In this document: in pieces, positions 8,036 through 16,580 of the stretch | Layout: the number at the start of each line of letters is the position of its first letter | How positions within the stretch are numbered: the stretch's first letter is position 1 | Notes under the pieces: generated by a model | Seen by the model: only the letters and a program-made list of their open reading frames with translations | Told to the model about the DNA's origin: nothing | Databases searched by the model: none | From: a virus | IMG/VR virus record: IMGVR_UViG_3300036826_000588 | Coordinates: 1-64,000 of that record | Reading direction: 5' to 3' (one strand) | Length of the DNA: 64,000 bases | Translations under genes and position numbers: made by a program

Positions 8036-8662
8036 ATGACCATTCCCGCCATCCACATCCCCCGCGGGTTCCTCCGCGGCTTCGCCGTCGTCGTCCTCGC
8101 CGTCGTGCTGGCCGCGTGCAGCGGCGATTCGACGACCGCGAATACCCACGAGCAGAGCGTCCAGTCGAACCAGCAGACCATCTACAGCCAGGGGGAGCCG
8201 GTTCCGATCTTCCCGTACAGCAACTACCGGCAGGCCATGCTCCAGATCGAGACGCAGCTCGCGACGGGCAGCCCGACGACCTGGACGACCTGGCAGAGCT
8301 ACAGCGGCGTGCCCGAGGGCGTGTGCAAGAGCTGGGGCTGGCCGCTCCCCGTGTCCACGCAGCTCAGCAACCCCGTCCAGTCCGAGTACAACACCCAGGG
8401 CAGCGACGGCATCGCTGGGGTGGCGCTCGGACAGCAGGAGCCGACTGGCATCTACTCGGGCCAGGGTCTGGGTACGTGGGTTCTCTGCATCGGCGCCGAC
8501 AACCAGCCGCACCCGGCCTACGTCGAGGCAGTGGTGAACACGTTCCCGTACCCGGTGGCGATCCAGGACGGTCGCTTCGTCCAGACTGGCGATGCCGCGG
8601 CGGAGACGGCCATCAAGCCGTGCAACCCGACCACGAAGACCTGTCCCAAGACGACGCCCTGA
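8036..8662 (+). CDS. predicted lipoprotein
   Basis: A 208-residue protein with a basic start, a hydrophobic stretch and the lipobox LAACSG near residue 25, so it should be secreted and lipid-anchored. GAGGAGG precedes the start. The mature part is Ser/Thr/Gln-rich with several tryptophans. Possible envelope or superinfection-exclusion role; function unknown. Confidence 0.7.
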   Translation: MTIPAIHIPRGFLRGFAVVVLAVVLAACSGDSTTANTHEQSVQSNQQTIYSQGEPVPIFPYSNYRQAMLQIETQLATGSPTTWTTWQSYSGVPEGVCKSWGWPLPVSTQLSNPVQSEYNTQGSDGIAGVALGQQEPTGIYSGQGLGTWVLCIGADNQPHPAYVEAVVNTFPYPVAIQDGRFVQTGDAAAETAIKPCNPTTKTCPKTTP

Positions 8663-8672
8663 TCGGTCTCTC

Positions 8673-8963
8673 GTGATCGTCTTCTGTCTCTTGGCAGGGC
8701 ACCCGCGCGGGGTGCCCTGCCCGCGTTGTGGAGTAGACGCCACCGATCCGTTCTGGTGGTGGACGCGGGTCACGGTGCAGCTCGGGCTGCTCACCCTGAT
8801 CTGCACCATCGTCACCATGGCCACGTTGCTCACGCCGCCCCGGGACGTGTGGTGGCCATGGTGGGTGAGCGGCCTCTCCGGCCTGGGCGCGGTGATCGGC
8901 GTCGTTCTGACAGCCTGGGCCAACCACCGCGCGCGATGGTGGCGACGTGGCAGGCGTGGTTGA
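8673..8963 (+). CDS. small two-helix membrane protein
   Basis: A 96-residue protein starting at GTG 8673 with CPRCG near the N-terminus, two transmembrane segments and a basic C-terminus. Its end overlaps the phosphoesterase gene by 17 nt. Function unknown. Confidence 0.55.
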   Translation: MIVFCLLAGHPRGVPCPRCGVDATDPFWWWTRVTVQLGLLTLICTIVTMATLLTPPRDVWWPWWVSGLSGLGAVIGVVLTAWANHRARWWRRGRRG

Positions 8964-9549
8964 GGAGGTCTTCTGGCTCCGGCGGACGGACTCCGGGCCC
9001 GCGGGGATCCTGCTCGGGCCGCCGCCGGAGCCGCTCCCCGACTGGGTCATCAGCGACACCCACTTCGGGCACAAGAAGATCGTCGAGCTGGCCGGCCGTC
9101 CGGCGGACCACGAGCAGCAGATGGTCGACTCGTGGAAGAGGCTCGTGGGCGACGGGGATACGGTCCTCCACCTCGGCGACGTGAGCTACCGGTCGAGGGA
9201 GTGGCTCGATCGGCTTGCCCGTCTCCCCGGCCGGGTGCAGCTCGTCCGAGGCAACCACGACCAGCCGCAGGACGTTCGGCGCTATCGACGCATCGGCTGG
9301 GAGATCCTGGAGCCGTTCCTGCTCACCTGGCGGGGGTGGCGGGTGCTGGTGACCCACGAGCCCCAGGAGCGCGCCCGTCTGCCGCGGCAGACGCTGAACC
9401 TGCACGGGCACCTCCACGAGCGCTTCCTGACCCCCAAGCACATCAACGTCTGCGTCGAGGTGCGCGGCTACCGACCAGTTCGGCTGGCCGAGCTGCTGGA
9501 CCGCCACCTGGCCGAGATTGGAGCGATTCGGCTACCTCAAGGGGCTTGA
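8947..9549 (+). CDS. calcineurin-like metallophosphoesterase
   Basis: A 200-residue protein with the full motif set: SDTHFGH, HLGDV, RGNHD, VTHEP and HGHLHE. It is a compact dinuclear-metal phosphoesterase of the size common in phages, and all metal ligands appear present. Substrate unknown (nucleotide, DNA or RNA ends possible). Start taken at GTG 8947. Confidence 0.85.
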   Translation: MAGVVEEVFWLRRTDSGPAGILLGPPPEPLPDWVISDTHFGHKKIVELAGRPADHEQQMVDSWKRLVGDGDTVLHLGDVSYRSREWLDRLARLPGRVQLVRGNHDQPQDVRRYRRIGWEILEPFLLTWRGWRVLVTHEPQERARLPRQTLNLHGHLHERFLTPKHINVCVEVRGYRPVRLAELLDRHLAEIGAIRLPQGA

Positions 9550-9703
9550 CAAACCCTCCGTTTGGTGCTCCTCCGGGTGCATCCGTACAACACCGGGCAG
9601 ACCGACCGAGGACCCTGCCGACGGTGAACCCCTACCTTCCTGAGCTGACCAACCCATTCCCGCGGGAATGGACCTCGCGCCCCCTCATTCCCGGGCGCGC
9701 CGG

Positions 9704-10069
9704 GTGAGCACGCGCACGGCCTCCAGGCCGCTGACGCCGCCGCCCACGATCTTCTGCGGTGCCTGTCGGACGCCCTTCGTGGCGGCAGGATCGCTGCCCG
9801 AGCACTGCCCGCGCTGCGGGTGGACGCTCAGCGCCGAGAGCGCCGAGCGGATGCACGTCTTCGCCTGCTCCAGCCCCGAATGCACGGGGCGTACCAGCTT
9901 CACCGCCGGGTGGATGGCGACGCTGGCAAGGGAGGGGTGGGTCTGGACGTGCTGGACGTGCGGGCGACAGCAGATGGCAAGGGTTCCTCTGGCCGAGTCG
10001 AAGTACCTGGGCTACATCCCCGAGGAGGAATCCCCTGATCGCCAAGCAGACCCGCCTCGACGACGCTGA
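9704..10069 (+). CDS. zinc-ribbon protein
   Basis: About 121 residues from GTG 9704 (an ATG at 9668 is also in frame). FCGACRTPF, CPRCGW, CSSPEC and CWTCG give two four-cysteine zinc sites. It overlaps the ParB-like gene and may be part of the modification operon. Function unknown. Confidence 0.55.
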   Translation: MSTRTASRPLTPPPTIFCGACRTPFVAAGSLPEHCPRCGWTLSAESAERMHVFACSSPECTGRTSFTAGWMATLAREGWVWTCWTCGRQQMARVPLAESKYLGYIPEEESPDRQADPPRRR

Positions 10070-10832
10070 CGACGCTCAGCTCAACCCGCACGAGGACGAC
10101 GAGCCGAATGCTCCGGCACTCGTCACGCTGGACGGCTCTGACGGCCGCCGGTGGCGCGGCTCCGAAGACCTCCTGCCGCTGCTCGTGCCGCTAGACTCGC
10201 TGACCCTCGACAAGGACAACCTCAAGAAGCACGACCAGTACAACATCGACACCGTCGCCGGCAGCCTGAAGGAGTACGGCCAGGTAGAGCCGCTCGTGGT
10301 CCGGCCGGACGGCACCCTCATCGGCGGCGAGGGTCGCATCCTCGCGATCCGCCAGGATCCGGAGCTCCGCTGGACGCACGTGGCGCGCGTGACGTTCCGC
10401 GGCGGCGAGAAGGCGGCACAGCGCCTTGGCATCCTCCTGAACCGTTCGGCCGAGCTTGGCGAGTGGGACAAGGAGAACCTGGCCGCCTTCTTCGAGCGCG
10501 CGGTCGCCGAGGAGGACGACCTCATGTCGCTGGGCTGGCGCCCGGACGACGTCGAAGACTTCATGGCCGGCCTGGGTCGCATCGCGGAGACGGAGGAGGA
10601 GGAGTTCCGCGGCGGCTACGCGGAGAGCCCGGAGGAGACCGCCGCGCGCAGCGCCGGGGCGCCGCCGCAGGCGGACCCGATCCGCCAGGCCATCCTGGTC
10701 TTCCCGGACGCCGACCAGTACACGACCTTCCAGCGCCACGTCGGCGTGCTGCGGAACACGTACGGCCTGGAGGGCGGCGGGATCACCCCCATCGTGTGCG
10801 AGGCCGTGCGGCGTGCAGCCGAGGGCGAGTAG
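10035..10832 (+). CDS. ParB/sulfiredoxin-like protein, apparent CTG start
   Basis: About 265 residues. After an acidic N-terminus, residues 45-110 carry the ParB-fold segment (VPLDSLTLDKDNLKKH, GQVEPLVVRPDGTLIGGEGR), the nucleotide-binding or nuclease module found in many phage ParB-like proteins. No ATG, GTG or TTG lies near the start, but GAGGAGG at 10022-10028 is 6 nt before an in-frame CTG at 10035. First gene of the coupled modification operon. ParB-like proteins are reported next to DNA-hypermodification enzymes, which fits here. Confidence 0.65.
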   Translation: MIAKQTRLDDADDAQLNPHEDDEPNAPALVTLDGSDGRRWRGSEDLLPLLVPLDSLTLDKDNLKKHDQYNIDTVAGSLKEYGQVEPLVVRPDGTLIGGEGRILAIRQDPELRWTHVARVTFRGGEKAAQRLGILLNRSAELGEWDKENLAAFFERAVAEEDDLMSLGWRPDDVEDFMAGLGRIAETEEEEFRGGYAESPEETAARSAGAPPQADPIRQAILVFPDADQYTTFQRHVGVLRNTYGLEGGGITPIVCEAVRRAAEGE

Positions 10833-11751
10833 GCCGGCGCTCACCCCGGAGGGCGAGCGCCGACTGCCGGCGGCGATCGCGTTCGCGCGCCTCCATCTGG
10901 AGAGCCAGGACATCGATCCGCTCTATCCGGTGCTGCGGGAGCTCCAGCGCGGGATGGAGCGGGACCAGGCGGTGTGGCACTCCTTGCTCTACGTCGCGTA
11001 CTACAACGTCGCCTCCAGCACGATCGCCTTCAGCACCTACTCGGAACCGGCGGCCGTCACGGGCCCGCTCGCCTCGCTTCCAACCGGGATCGAGCGTCGG
11101 GGCCTACGCGGCGGAGGCCCCCTGACGCAGCACACGGCGGCGTTGGAGGGCATGGCGTTCACGTACGGCGGCCTGCGCGAGTGGTTGACCAGGCGCTTCA
11201 CCGGCCAGCCGCGCACCGACTGGAACCTCGTGCAGGACACCTTCCAGGAGGCTTGGGGCAACGGCCGCTGGGCCGGCTACAAGACCGCGGAGGTGCTCAT
11301 GAAGGTCAATGGCTTCCCGCTGGAGGCAACCGACATGGGGAACGCCTTCAGCACGGGCCCGCGCCACGGCCTGGCGCTGTTCTACCCGCCGGTGGAAGGG
11401 AACACGGCACCGGCCATCCGCGAGCTGGACGCGCAGGGCTGGGATCTCCACGAGCGCATGGCTCAGGAGGGGGTCCACCTGGGCATCGAGCAACTCGAAA
11501 CGGTGCTCTGCGACTTCCACGCGATGGTCGAGGGCCGCTACTACGTCGGCTGGGACATCGACGGCCTCCAGGAGCAGTTGGACGCGGCCTGGCGGAAGGG
11601 GATCGACAGCCGGCCGTTGCTGGATCCGGTGTGGGCCGCCCGGAAGGCTGGTCTGCCCCACCGCTATCTCGGCGAGCTGAACGGCTGGAAGGGGGTCGAT
11701 CGGGCCCGTGGCCGCCAGTACCGCGACACCGGGCGGGTGCTGGGACGATGA
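10813..11751 (+). CDS. probable aGPT-Pplase-type transferase (DNA hypermodification)
   Basis: A 312-residue protein from GTG 10813, overlapping the ParB-like gene by 20 nt. The central block WGNGRWAGYK, AEVLMKVNG and STGPRHGL resembles what I recall of the alpha-glutamyl/putrescinyl-thymine pyrophosphorylase group, which replaces an activated hydroxymethyl group on a DNA pyrimidine with an amino compound. The assignment rests on remembered motifs and on its neighbours (kinase, FAD enzyme, TET/JBP enzyme). The aminated substrate cannot be predicted. Confidence 0.55.
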   Translation: MQPRASRPALTPEGERRLPAAIAFARLHLESQDIDPLYPVLRELQRGMERDQAVWHSLLYVAYYNVASSTIAFSTYSEPAAVTGPLASLPTGIERRGLRGGGPLTQHTAALEGMAFTYGGLREWLTRRFTGQPRTDWNLVQDTFQEAWGNGRWAGYKTAEVLMKVNGFPLEATDMGNAFSTGPRHGLALFYPPVEGNTAPAIRELDAQGWDLHERMAQEGVHLGIEQLETVLCDFHAMVEGRYYVGWDIDGLQEQLDAAWRKGIDSRPLLDPVWAARKAGLPHRYLGELNGWKGVDRARGRQYRDTGRVLGR

Positions 11752-12599
11752 GCGTCCACCTTCAGGGCTTCGGCTTTCTGGGCACCTACATCGGCTACCG
11801 GCTGGAGAAGGAGGGGATCCCCTTCACGTGGTCGGACACCGACGCCGCGGTAACGGCCTGGCGTGCCTGCACCGGAGCCATCTACCCAAGTGGCCACGCG
11901 CTCGACATGGAGTGCTATGACCGGTGGTCGGGCCGGCCGCCCAGCGACGTCTTCGAGGTCGCCGACTACTGGTACAGCACGAAAGGCGCGCCGCACGAGG
12001 GCCGGTGGCCGGCTCGGCGTGACATCGGAGCGCTCCGGTTGCACGCACTCCCCAGCTACCACGTCAACGCTCAGCGGTGGGTGGAGCAGGCGCGCCGCCG
12101 GTACGCCGAGCGGCGCACCGAGTGCCGGCCGGCCAGCTCGACACTGGTGATCGCGCACGGGTTCGGCCAGCGTCTGGATCACGTCGTGTGGGGCTGGACG
12201 CGCCGCGTACGGCTCCGCTTTGACCGCGCGGTGTTCGGGCCCAGTCCGGCCTTCTACTGCCGCGAGGGGCGCTTCACGATGGCCTACGCCTACCCGACGC
12301 CGGGCGAGCTGGGCGTGTGGTACGCCGGCTCCAGCCTGATCGTCCAGCGCACACCCAAGCAGTTGGAGATCACGCCGAAGTACGCACGCTGGGAGGCCAC
12401 CTTCAAGCGGCTGACCGCGGGCCTGGTGGAAATCGAGCCGATCGGTCCGTTCGTGCAGGGCTGGCGTCCGGCTGGGCGTCCGGAAGACGACGCGATGGTT
12501 GTCCGGACACCAGAGGGATGGGCCATCCGGCCGCTGTGGCACTCGGGTGTCCGGTGGGCGCCGGCCATCGCTGACGCCGTGGTGCAGGTGTTGCGATGA
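11748..12599 (+). CDS. FAD-dependent oxidoreductase (DNA-modification tailoring)
   Basis: A 283-residue protein. The N-terminus GFGFLGTYIGYRL followed by an acidic residue ending strand 2 (WSDTD) is a Rossmann dinucleotide site of the DAO/FAD type, and ACTGAIYPSG is a second flavin-fold loop. Such enzymes occur with aGPT-Pplases, where they are thought to oxidise the added amino-acid moiety. Overlaps both neighbours by 4 bp. Confidence 0.6.
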   Translation: MSVHLQGFGFLGTYIGYRLEKEGIPFTWSDTDAAVTAWRACTGAIYPSGHALDMECYDRWSGRPPSDVFEVADYWYSTKGAPHEGRWPARRDIGALRLHALPSYHVNAQRWVEQARRRYAERRTECRPASSTLVIAHGFGQRLDHVVWGWTRRVRLRFDRAVFGPSPAFYCREGRFTMAYAYPTPGELGVWYAGSSLIVQRTPKQLEITPKYARWEATFKRLTAGLVEIEPIGPFVQGWRPAGRPEDDAMVVRTPEGWAIRPLWHSGVRWAPAIADAVVQVLR

Positions 12600-13156
12600 C
12601 GCCCACGCTGTTCTACCTGTTCGGGCCGCCAGGCGCTGGCAAGACGACCCTGATGGAGACGCTATTGCGGGAGTGGCCGGCGATGGCACAGCACAGCGAA
12701 CCGTTCGCGTTCGTGTACCGGATCAAGGGCGGGGACTCGCTGATCGAGCTTGGAGAGCGCCGACCGCCGTTCAGCGGCACGGACACGCTCTCGATGTCGG
12801 TTGGGCCCGTGGCGTGCACGTGGATCGCTGAGCAGCCGCACCAGCGGATCGTCGGCGAAGGCGATCGTCTCGCATACGACGGCTTCTGGCTGGCGGCGCA
12901 GAACGCCGGCTACCGCCTGTGGCTGGTCCTCCTGGACACCTCCGACGTGGTTCTCGCGCTGCGCCGCGGTCGCCGAGCGGCGGCCGCCGGAGCGCAACGC
13001 CAGAACCCGCAGTGGCAGCGCGGCCGCGCGAGCAAGGCGCGCCGCCTGGCTGACACGTGGGGTGACGTGACTCGGCTCAACGCCAACCGCCCCGTGGCCG
13101 AACTGGCCGCGGAGCTGCTCTCTCACCCCTACGCCAAGGAGGTCTTCCCCGGGTGA
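12596..13156 (+). CDS. P-loop kinase (probable hydroxymethylpyrimidine DNA kinase)
   Basis: A 186-residue protein with Walker A FGPPGAGKTTL at residues 8-18, a FSGTDTLSM segment and an Arg-rich lid region. The size fits a small nucleotide-kinase-like P-loop enzyme. In phage hypermodification such kinases phosphorylate the hydroxymethyl group made by the dioxygenase so it can be displaced. The DNA substrate is inferred from the operon only. Confidence 0.6.
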   Translation: MTPTLFYLFGPPGAGKTTLMETLLREWPAMAQHSEPFAFVYRIKGGDSLIELGERRPPFSGTDTLSMSVGPVACTWIAEQPHQRIVGEGDRLAYDGFWLAAQNAGYRLWLVLLDTSDVVLALRRGRRAAAAGAQRQNPQWQRGRASKARRLADTWGDVTRLNANRPVAELAAELLSHPYAKEVFPG

Positions 13157-14025
13157 TCGACATTCGTGTCCGCACCCAGATTCCCCAGTCGGAACTCGAC
13201 TCCAAGATCGGCCGGATCCTGACCGAGGACGACTACAACATCCTGCTCACGCGAGCGACCACCGTCCGGAAGCCGGACGGTCAGCTCATGTGCGTCTACC
13301 TCCCCGGGATCATCCCGGAGGACGTGATGGCGCAGTCCTACGACACCCTCCACAGCTTCAAGAAGTTCCAGACGACCAACCGCGGCCTCGCCAGCGGAAC
13401 ACCGCGTGTGCGCCAGTACGCGGGCGGCCGCACCTACACGAAGCCGATCGCCAGCTCCATCGTGGGCGCCTTCGATGCGAAGCGCCCGTACCCGTACTGC
13501 CGCCTCACCGCCTGGACTGGCCAGGAGATGGAGCAGTACCGCGGCCTCTGGCCCCTCTTCGGCGTGATCGCCGACGCCTTCAAGAAGTACGTCCCTGACC
13601 GCTACGGCGTGCAGATGGCGATGGTCGAGAAGACGCAGCCGGAGTGGGTCATCAAGGGCACGCCGTTCACGACGGTGACGATCAACAACACCTACCCGAC
13701 TGGCGTGCACACAGATGCTGGCGACCTTCCACAGGGCTTCGGCAACCTGGCGGTGCTGCGGTACGGCGACTACAGCGGCGGCATCTTCACATTCCCACGT
13801 TACCGCGTGGGCGTTGACATGAAGCACGGCGATGTGCTGCTCATGGACGTTCACGAGTGGCATGGCAACACACAACTACAGCTCCATAGTGACGACGCGG
13901 AGCGCATCAGCATCGTCGCGTACTATCGCGCCGATGTCCACCGTTGTGGAACGTTCGCCGAGGAAGCCAAGAAGGCACAGGAGTATGAACACCAGAAGGC
14001 GGGGCGACAGGAGGCGCAACCGTGA
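13153..14025 (+). CDS. TET/JBP-family 2-oxoglutarate/Fe(II) dioxygenase
   Basis: A 290-residue protein. GVHTDAGD gives the HxD iron pair, GDVLLMDVHEWHGNT the distal histidine, and ERISIVAYYR the arginine that binds 2-oxoglutarate; LRYGDYSGG matches the family between them. These enzymes hydroxylate the 5-methyl group of thymine or 5-methylcytosine in DNA. No DNA methyltransferase is visible in the window, so thymine is the simpler substrate guess. Last gene of the coupled operon 10035-14025. Confidence 0.8.
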   Translation: MIDIRVRTQIPQSELDSKIGRILTEDDYNILLTRATTVRKPDGQLMCVYLPGIIPEDVMAQSYDTLHSFKKFQTTNRGLASGTPRVRQYAGGRTYTKPIASSIVGAFDAKRPYPYCRLTAWTGQEMEQYRGLWPLFGVIADAFKKYVPDRYGVQMAMVEKTQPEWVIKGTPFTTVTINNTYPTGVHTDAGDLPQGFGNLAVLRYGDYSGGIFTFPRYRVGVDMKHGDVLLMDVHEWHGNTQLQLHSDDAERISIVAYYRADVHRCGTFAEEAKKAQEYEHQKAGRQEAQP

Positions 14026-14027
14026 TG

Positions 14028-14576
14028 CTACCGCTGGCGGCGCGCGGCGTCCCTCTCCCGTTGACAAGCACTGCACTTCTGGTAAGTGCGGCCAAGCGGG
14101 TCGGTGTACCAGTACCTGTCGCTGACTTCGTGGCCGTGTGGACACGGCATCAGTTCAGTGGCGGCCTTCCGCGTGAAGCCCGTCGGACCATAGCGCGCTC
14201 GGCGCGTGGCCCAGCGGTCTGCGTACGTCTTCGGCGGTGGGTTGCTCGCGACGAGCGTCATGGCTCGGTCGAGCTGCGCGCGTTTCTCTCCGCAGAGAAA
14301 GGGCCGAAGCAGTGTCATCACAGCTTCGGCCGCTACCCCATCCAGCTTGAGCTGGAACCCAGGCTTTCGATTCCAGTTCTTCTTCTGGATGGGTCGCGGG
14401 TAGATGGTCCCTCCGAGTGCTGCCTGAAAGCGTTCGAGGGCCGGCAGGTAGGTGTTGTAGAGGCTGATCTGGAGGTAACGCCGACCAGTGCTCTGCCGGT
14501 TGGCATGGCAGGTGCCTTCGCCGTCCCAGAAGCCGGCACACCAGGCGATCTCCGTCAGGGGAATGGGCTCGCTCAC
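14028..14576 (-). CDS. LAGLIDADG homing endonuclease with zinc finger
   Basis: A 182-residue protein on the opposite strand. CAGFWDGEG near residue 13 is a single LAGLIDADG motif, implying a homodimer. The C-terminus adds CPHGH...CSACQ, a zinc finger seen in some phage homing enzymes. It ends 3 bp from the stop of the dioxygenase gene, with no intron or intein boundary visible, so it is a free-standing mobile gene placed behind the modification operon. Confidence 0.8.
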   Translation of the reverse strand: MSEPIPLTEIAWCAGFWDGEGTCHANRQSTGRRYLQISLYNTYLPALERFQAALGGTIYPRPIQKKNWNRKPGFQLKLDGVAAEAVMTLLRPFLCGEKRAQLDRAMTLVASNPPPKTYADRWATRRARYGPTGFTRKAATELMPCPHGHEVSDRYWYTDPLGRTYQKCSACQRERDAARRQR

Positions 14577-14626
14577 GAACGAATGTTCCCCTGCATGGCT
14601 GGTCGTTACACGCCGGAGGGCGACTG

Positions 14627-15226
14627 ATGTACGCGATGCTGGGCGACGTCCCGGCAGAGGTGCGCAACACCCTCTGGCCAGAGGACTCCATCGACCAGTC
14701 GTACGCTCGCTGGAGCTCGGGCTGGACGGTCGATATCGGCCAGCGCCGGCAGCCGGCCGGCATCTTCTCGGGCCAACCGATCATCGGCCGGCTCAGTGGT
14801 TGGGAGGTCCAGCCCTTCGTCTGGGACGGCTGGTGCCTCATCCACGTCGGCGTGATCCCGCTGCCCGAGCGGCTCTGGATCGGGCGCGTACCGAACCCCT
14901 CGTGGGCGCTCCTGAAGCGTCTCGCGTGGGTCGGTAGCCACCGGGCGCACGAGCGTGCTGTGCGCGAGACGGTGGCGCTGCTCGGAGAGGCAACGTCGGG
15001 GCCGCATTCCGCCCTGGCGGGAGATCCGCAGGGCCGCATCTACGCCATCCGAATCCACGGACTTGCGGCGCGCGCTGCGGTTATCCACAGGCTGGACGGT
15101 CCCGGATGGGCCGTCGTCAGCACGGGCCCGCTGGAAGGCGGCCAAGCAGTCGAGACAGGGGTGACTCCCCTGCGCGAGAGCGCGCTGGAGGAGCGCGAAG
15201 GAACCACAGCCGGAGAGACCGCATGA
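14627..15226 (+). CDS. hypothetical protein
   Basis: A 199-residue protein starting at ATG 14627 just past the homing endonuclease gene. Tryptophan-rich in the first half (WSSGW, GWEVQPFVWDGW), with no family recognised. It overlaps the ParB-like gene by ATGA, so it belongs to that transcription unit. Confidence 0.55.
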   Translation: MYAMLGDVPAEVRNTLWPEDSIDQSYARWSSGWTVDIGQRRQPAGIFSGQPIIGRLSGWEVQPFVWDGWCLIHVGVIPLPERLWIGRVPNPSWALLKRLAWVGSHRAHERAVRETVALLGEATSGPHSALAGDPQGRIYAIRIHGLAARAAVIHRLDGPGWAVVSTGPLEGGQAVETGVTPLRESALEEREGTTAGETA

Positions 15227-16335
15227 ACGCCACGGTGCAGACCCTGCCGCTCGACCAGATCGTCGTGGACCCCACGGTCCAGATCCGGAAGGTGACACGC
15301 GACGAAACGATCGCGCGCTACATGGAGTGCTTCGAGTACCTGCCGCCCGTCGTCGTGTACGACCTGGGCGACCACCTGCTCCTCGCGGACGGCTTTCACC
15401 GACACGGGGCGGCCAGCCGGCTGGTCGCCCGGGGGGAGCTGAATCCGCCGGTCATCAAGGCCGAGGTGCGCCAGGGCACGCGAGAGGATGCGCTGGAGTA
15501 CGCCGTGCTCGCGAACGCGGCAACCGGCGAGAAGCTCTCGATCGAGGAGCGCGACGCCGGGATCCGCCGGCTGCGCCAGCTCCACCCGCGCCACGCCGAG
15601 CGCGAGATCGCCCGCATGATGGGCGTCCACGAGTCGTGCGTGCACCGCCTGGTCGTCGTCGACCGCGTGCGCCAGGAGGTGCTGTGGAAGCCCGCCGGCC
15701 GCATCAGCGACACGCTGGTGTACGAGGTCGGGCTGGCCGAACGCCACCACTGGGCGAACCTGCTCAAGGCGGCGGACCGGCGGAACTGGACGCGCGACGA
15801 CCTCCGGCGGGTGCGCGACATCATCGGGGACGACGATGCCCCGGAGGAGTACCGCCACAAGCTGCTCGCCGGAGATGCCGACCCCGTGCCGGCGGGCGCG
15901 CCCTATCCGGTCGTGACCGTCATCCGCATGGACGACGAAGACGAGGATGTCGAGGGAGGGGAGCCCGAGGTGGACGGTGAGATCGCGGCCGCCGCGCCCC
16001 AGCGGGCCGGCTGGCGCGACCCGGTGGGCTCGGACGTTCCGGAGCGCTACAACCCGGTGCGGGCCCGACTCGTGCTGGAGTACAGCCAGCCGAACCCGGA
16101 GCCGCCGCGACACCGCGGCATTCGCGAGTACAAGCGCGAGGCGCTCGACATCCGCATCGTGCTCGACGGGACGGTGAACAACCGCGCCACGGACGGCCTT
16201 GGGGACCCGCGCGATCCGACGTGCGACCACGGGCTGGCCTACCTGCTGCGGGTCCTGAGCCAGAAGTGGTGGCGGGAGCTGTCCCCGAAGTGGCCTCAGC
16301 CGCCGGAGGCGCCGGCCCAGAGCGCGCTGCGGTGA
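15223..16335 (+). CDS. ParB-like protein with HTH
   Basis: A 370-residue protein. Residues 8-65 form a ParB nuclease-like domain (PLDQIVVDPTVQIR, LLLADGFHRHGA) and residues 100-140 a helix-turn-helix (EREIARMMGVHESCVHRLV). The rest is an acidic linker and a C-terminal domain of unknown type. Phage ParB-like proteins can act in partition, transcription or DNA modification. The second of three ParB-like proteins in this window. Confidence 0.75.
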   Translation: MNATVQTLPLDQIVVDPTVQIRKVTRDETIARYMECFEYLPPVVVYDLGDHLLLADGFHRHGAASRLVARGELNPPVIKAEVRQGTREDALEYAVLANAATGEKLSIEERDAGIRRLRQLHPRHAEREIARMMGVHESCVHRLVVVDRVRQEVLWKPAGRISDTLVYEVGLAERHHWANLLKAADRRNWTRDDLRRVRDIIGDDDAPEEYRHKLLAGDADPVPAGAPYPVVTVIRMDDEDEDVEGGEPEVDGEIAAAAPQRAGWRDPVGSDVPERYNPVRARLVLEYSQPNPEPPRHRGIREYKREALDIRIVLDGTVNNRATDGLGDPRDPTCDHGLAYLLRVLSQKWWRELSPKWPQPPEAPAQSALR

Positions 16336-16580
16336 TCGGCGATCCCAAGAACTTCGACGCCTGGTTCCGGAAGGCGATGAACCGTCCAGCCGCACCAGCG
16401 CGGCTGGACGTCAGCGCCTACTGCGGGCAGCATCCGGACGCCGCGATGCTCCCTCTGCCCGGCCAGGAGCCGCCGAGCAACCCGCTGCCCGCCAACTACC
16501 GCGTGCGGGTGGCGTGCCCAATCTGCGGGACGGAGATCGAACTGGGTCTCCAGACAAGCGAGGAGGAACCAACGTCGTGA
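16332..16580 (+). CDS. hypothetical protein with CxxC
   Basis: An 82-residue protein from GTG 16332 (GTGA overlap) with CG-QH and CPICG that could form one zinc site. Function unknown. Confidence 0.55.
   Translation: MIGDPKNFDAWFRKAMNRPAAPARLDVSAYCGQHPDAAMLPLPGQEPPSNPLPANYRVRVACPICGTEIELGLQTSEEEPTS

Noticed and set aside
9546-9551. TTGACA as a promoter for the modification operon
   Set aside because: A consensus -35 sequence, but no -10 element at 16-18 nt.
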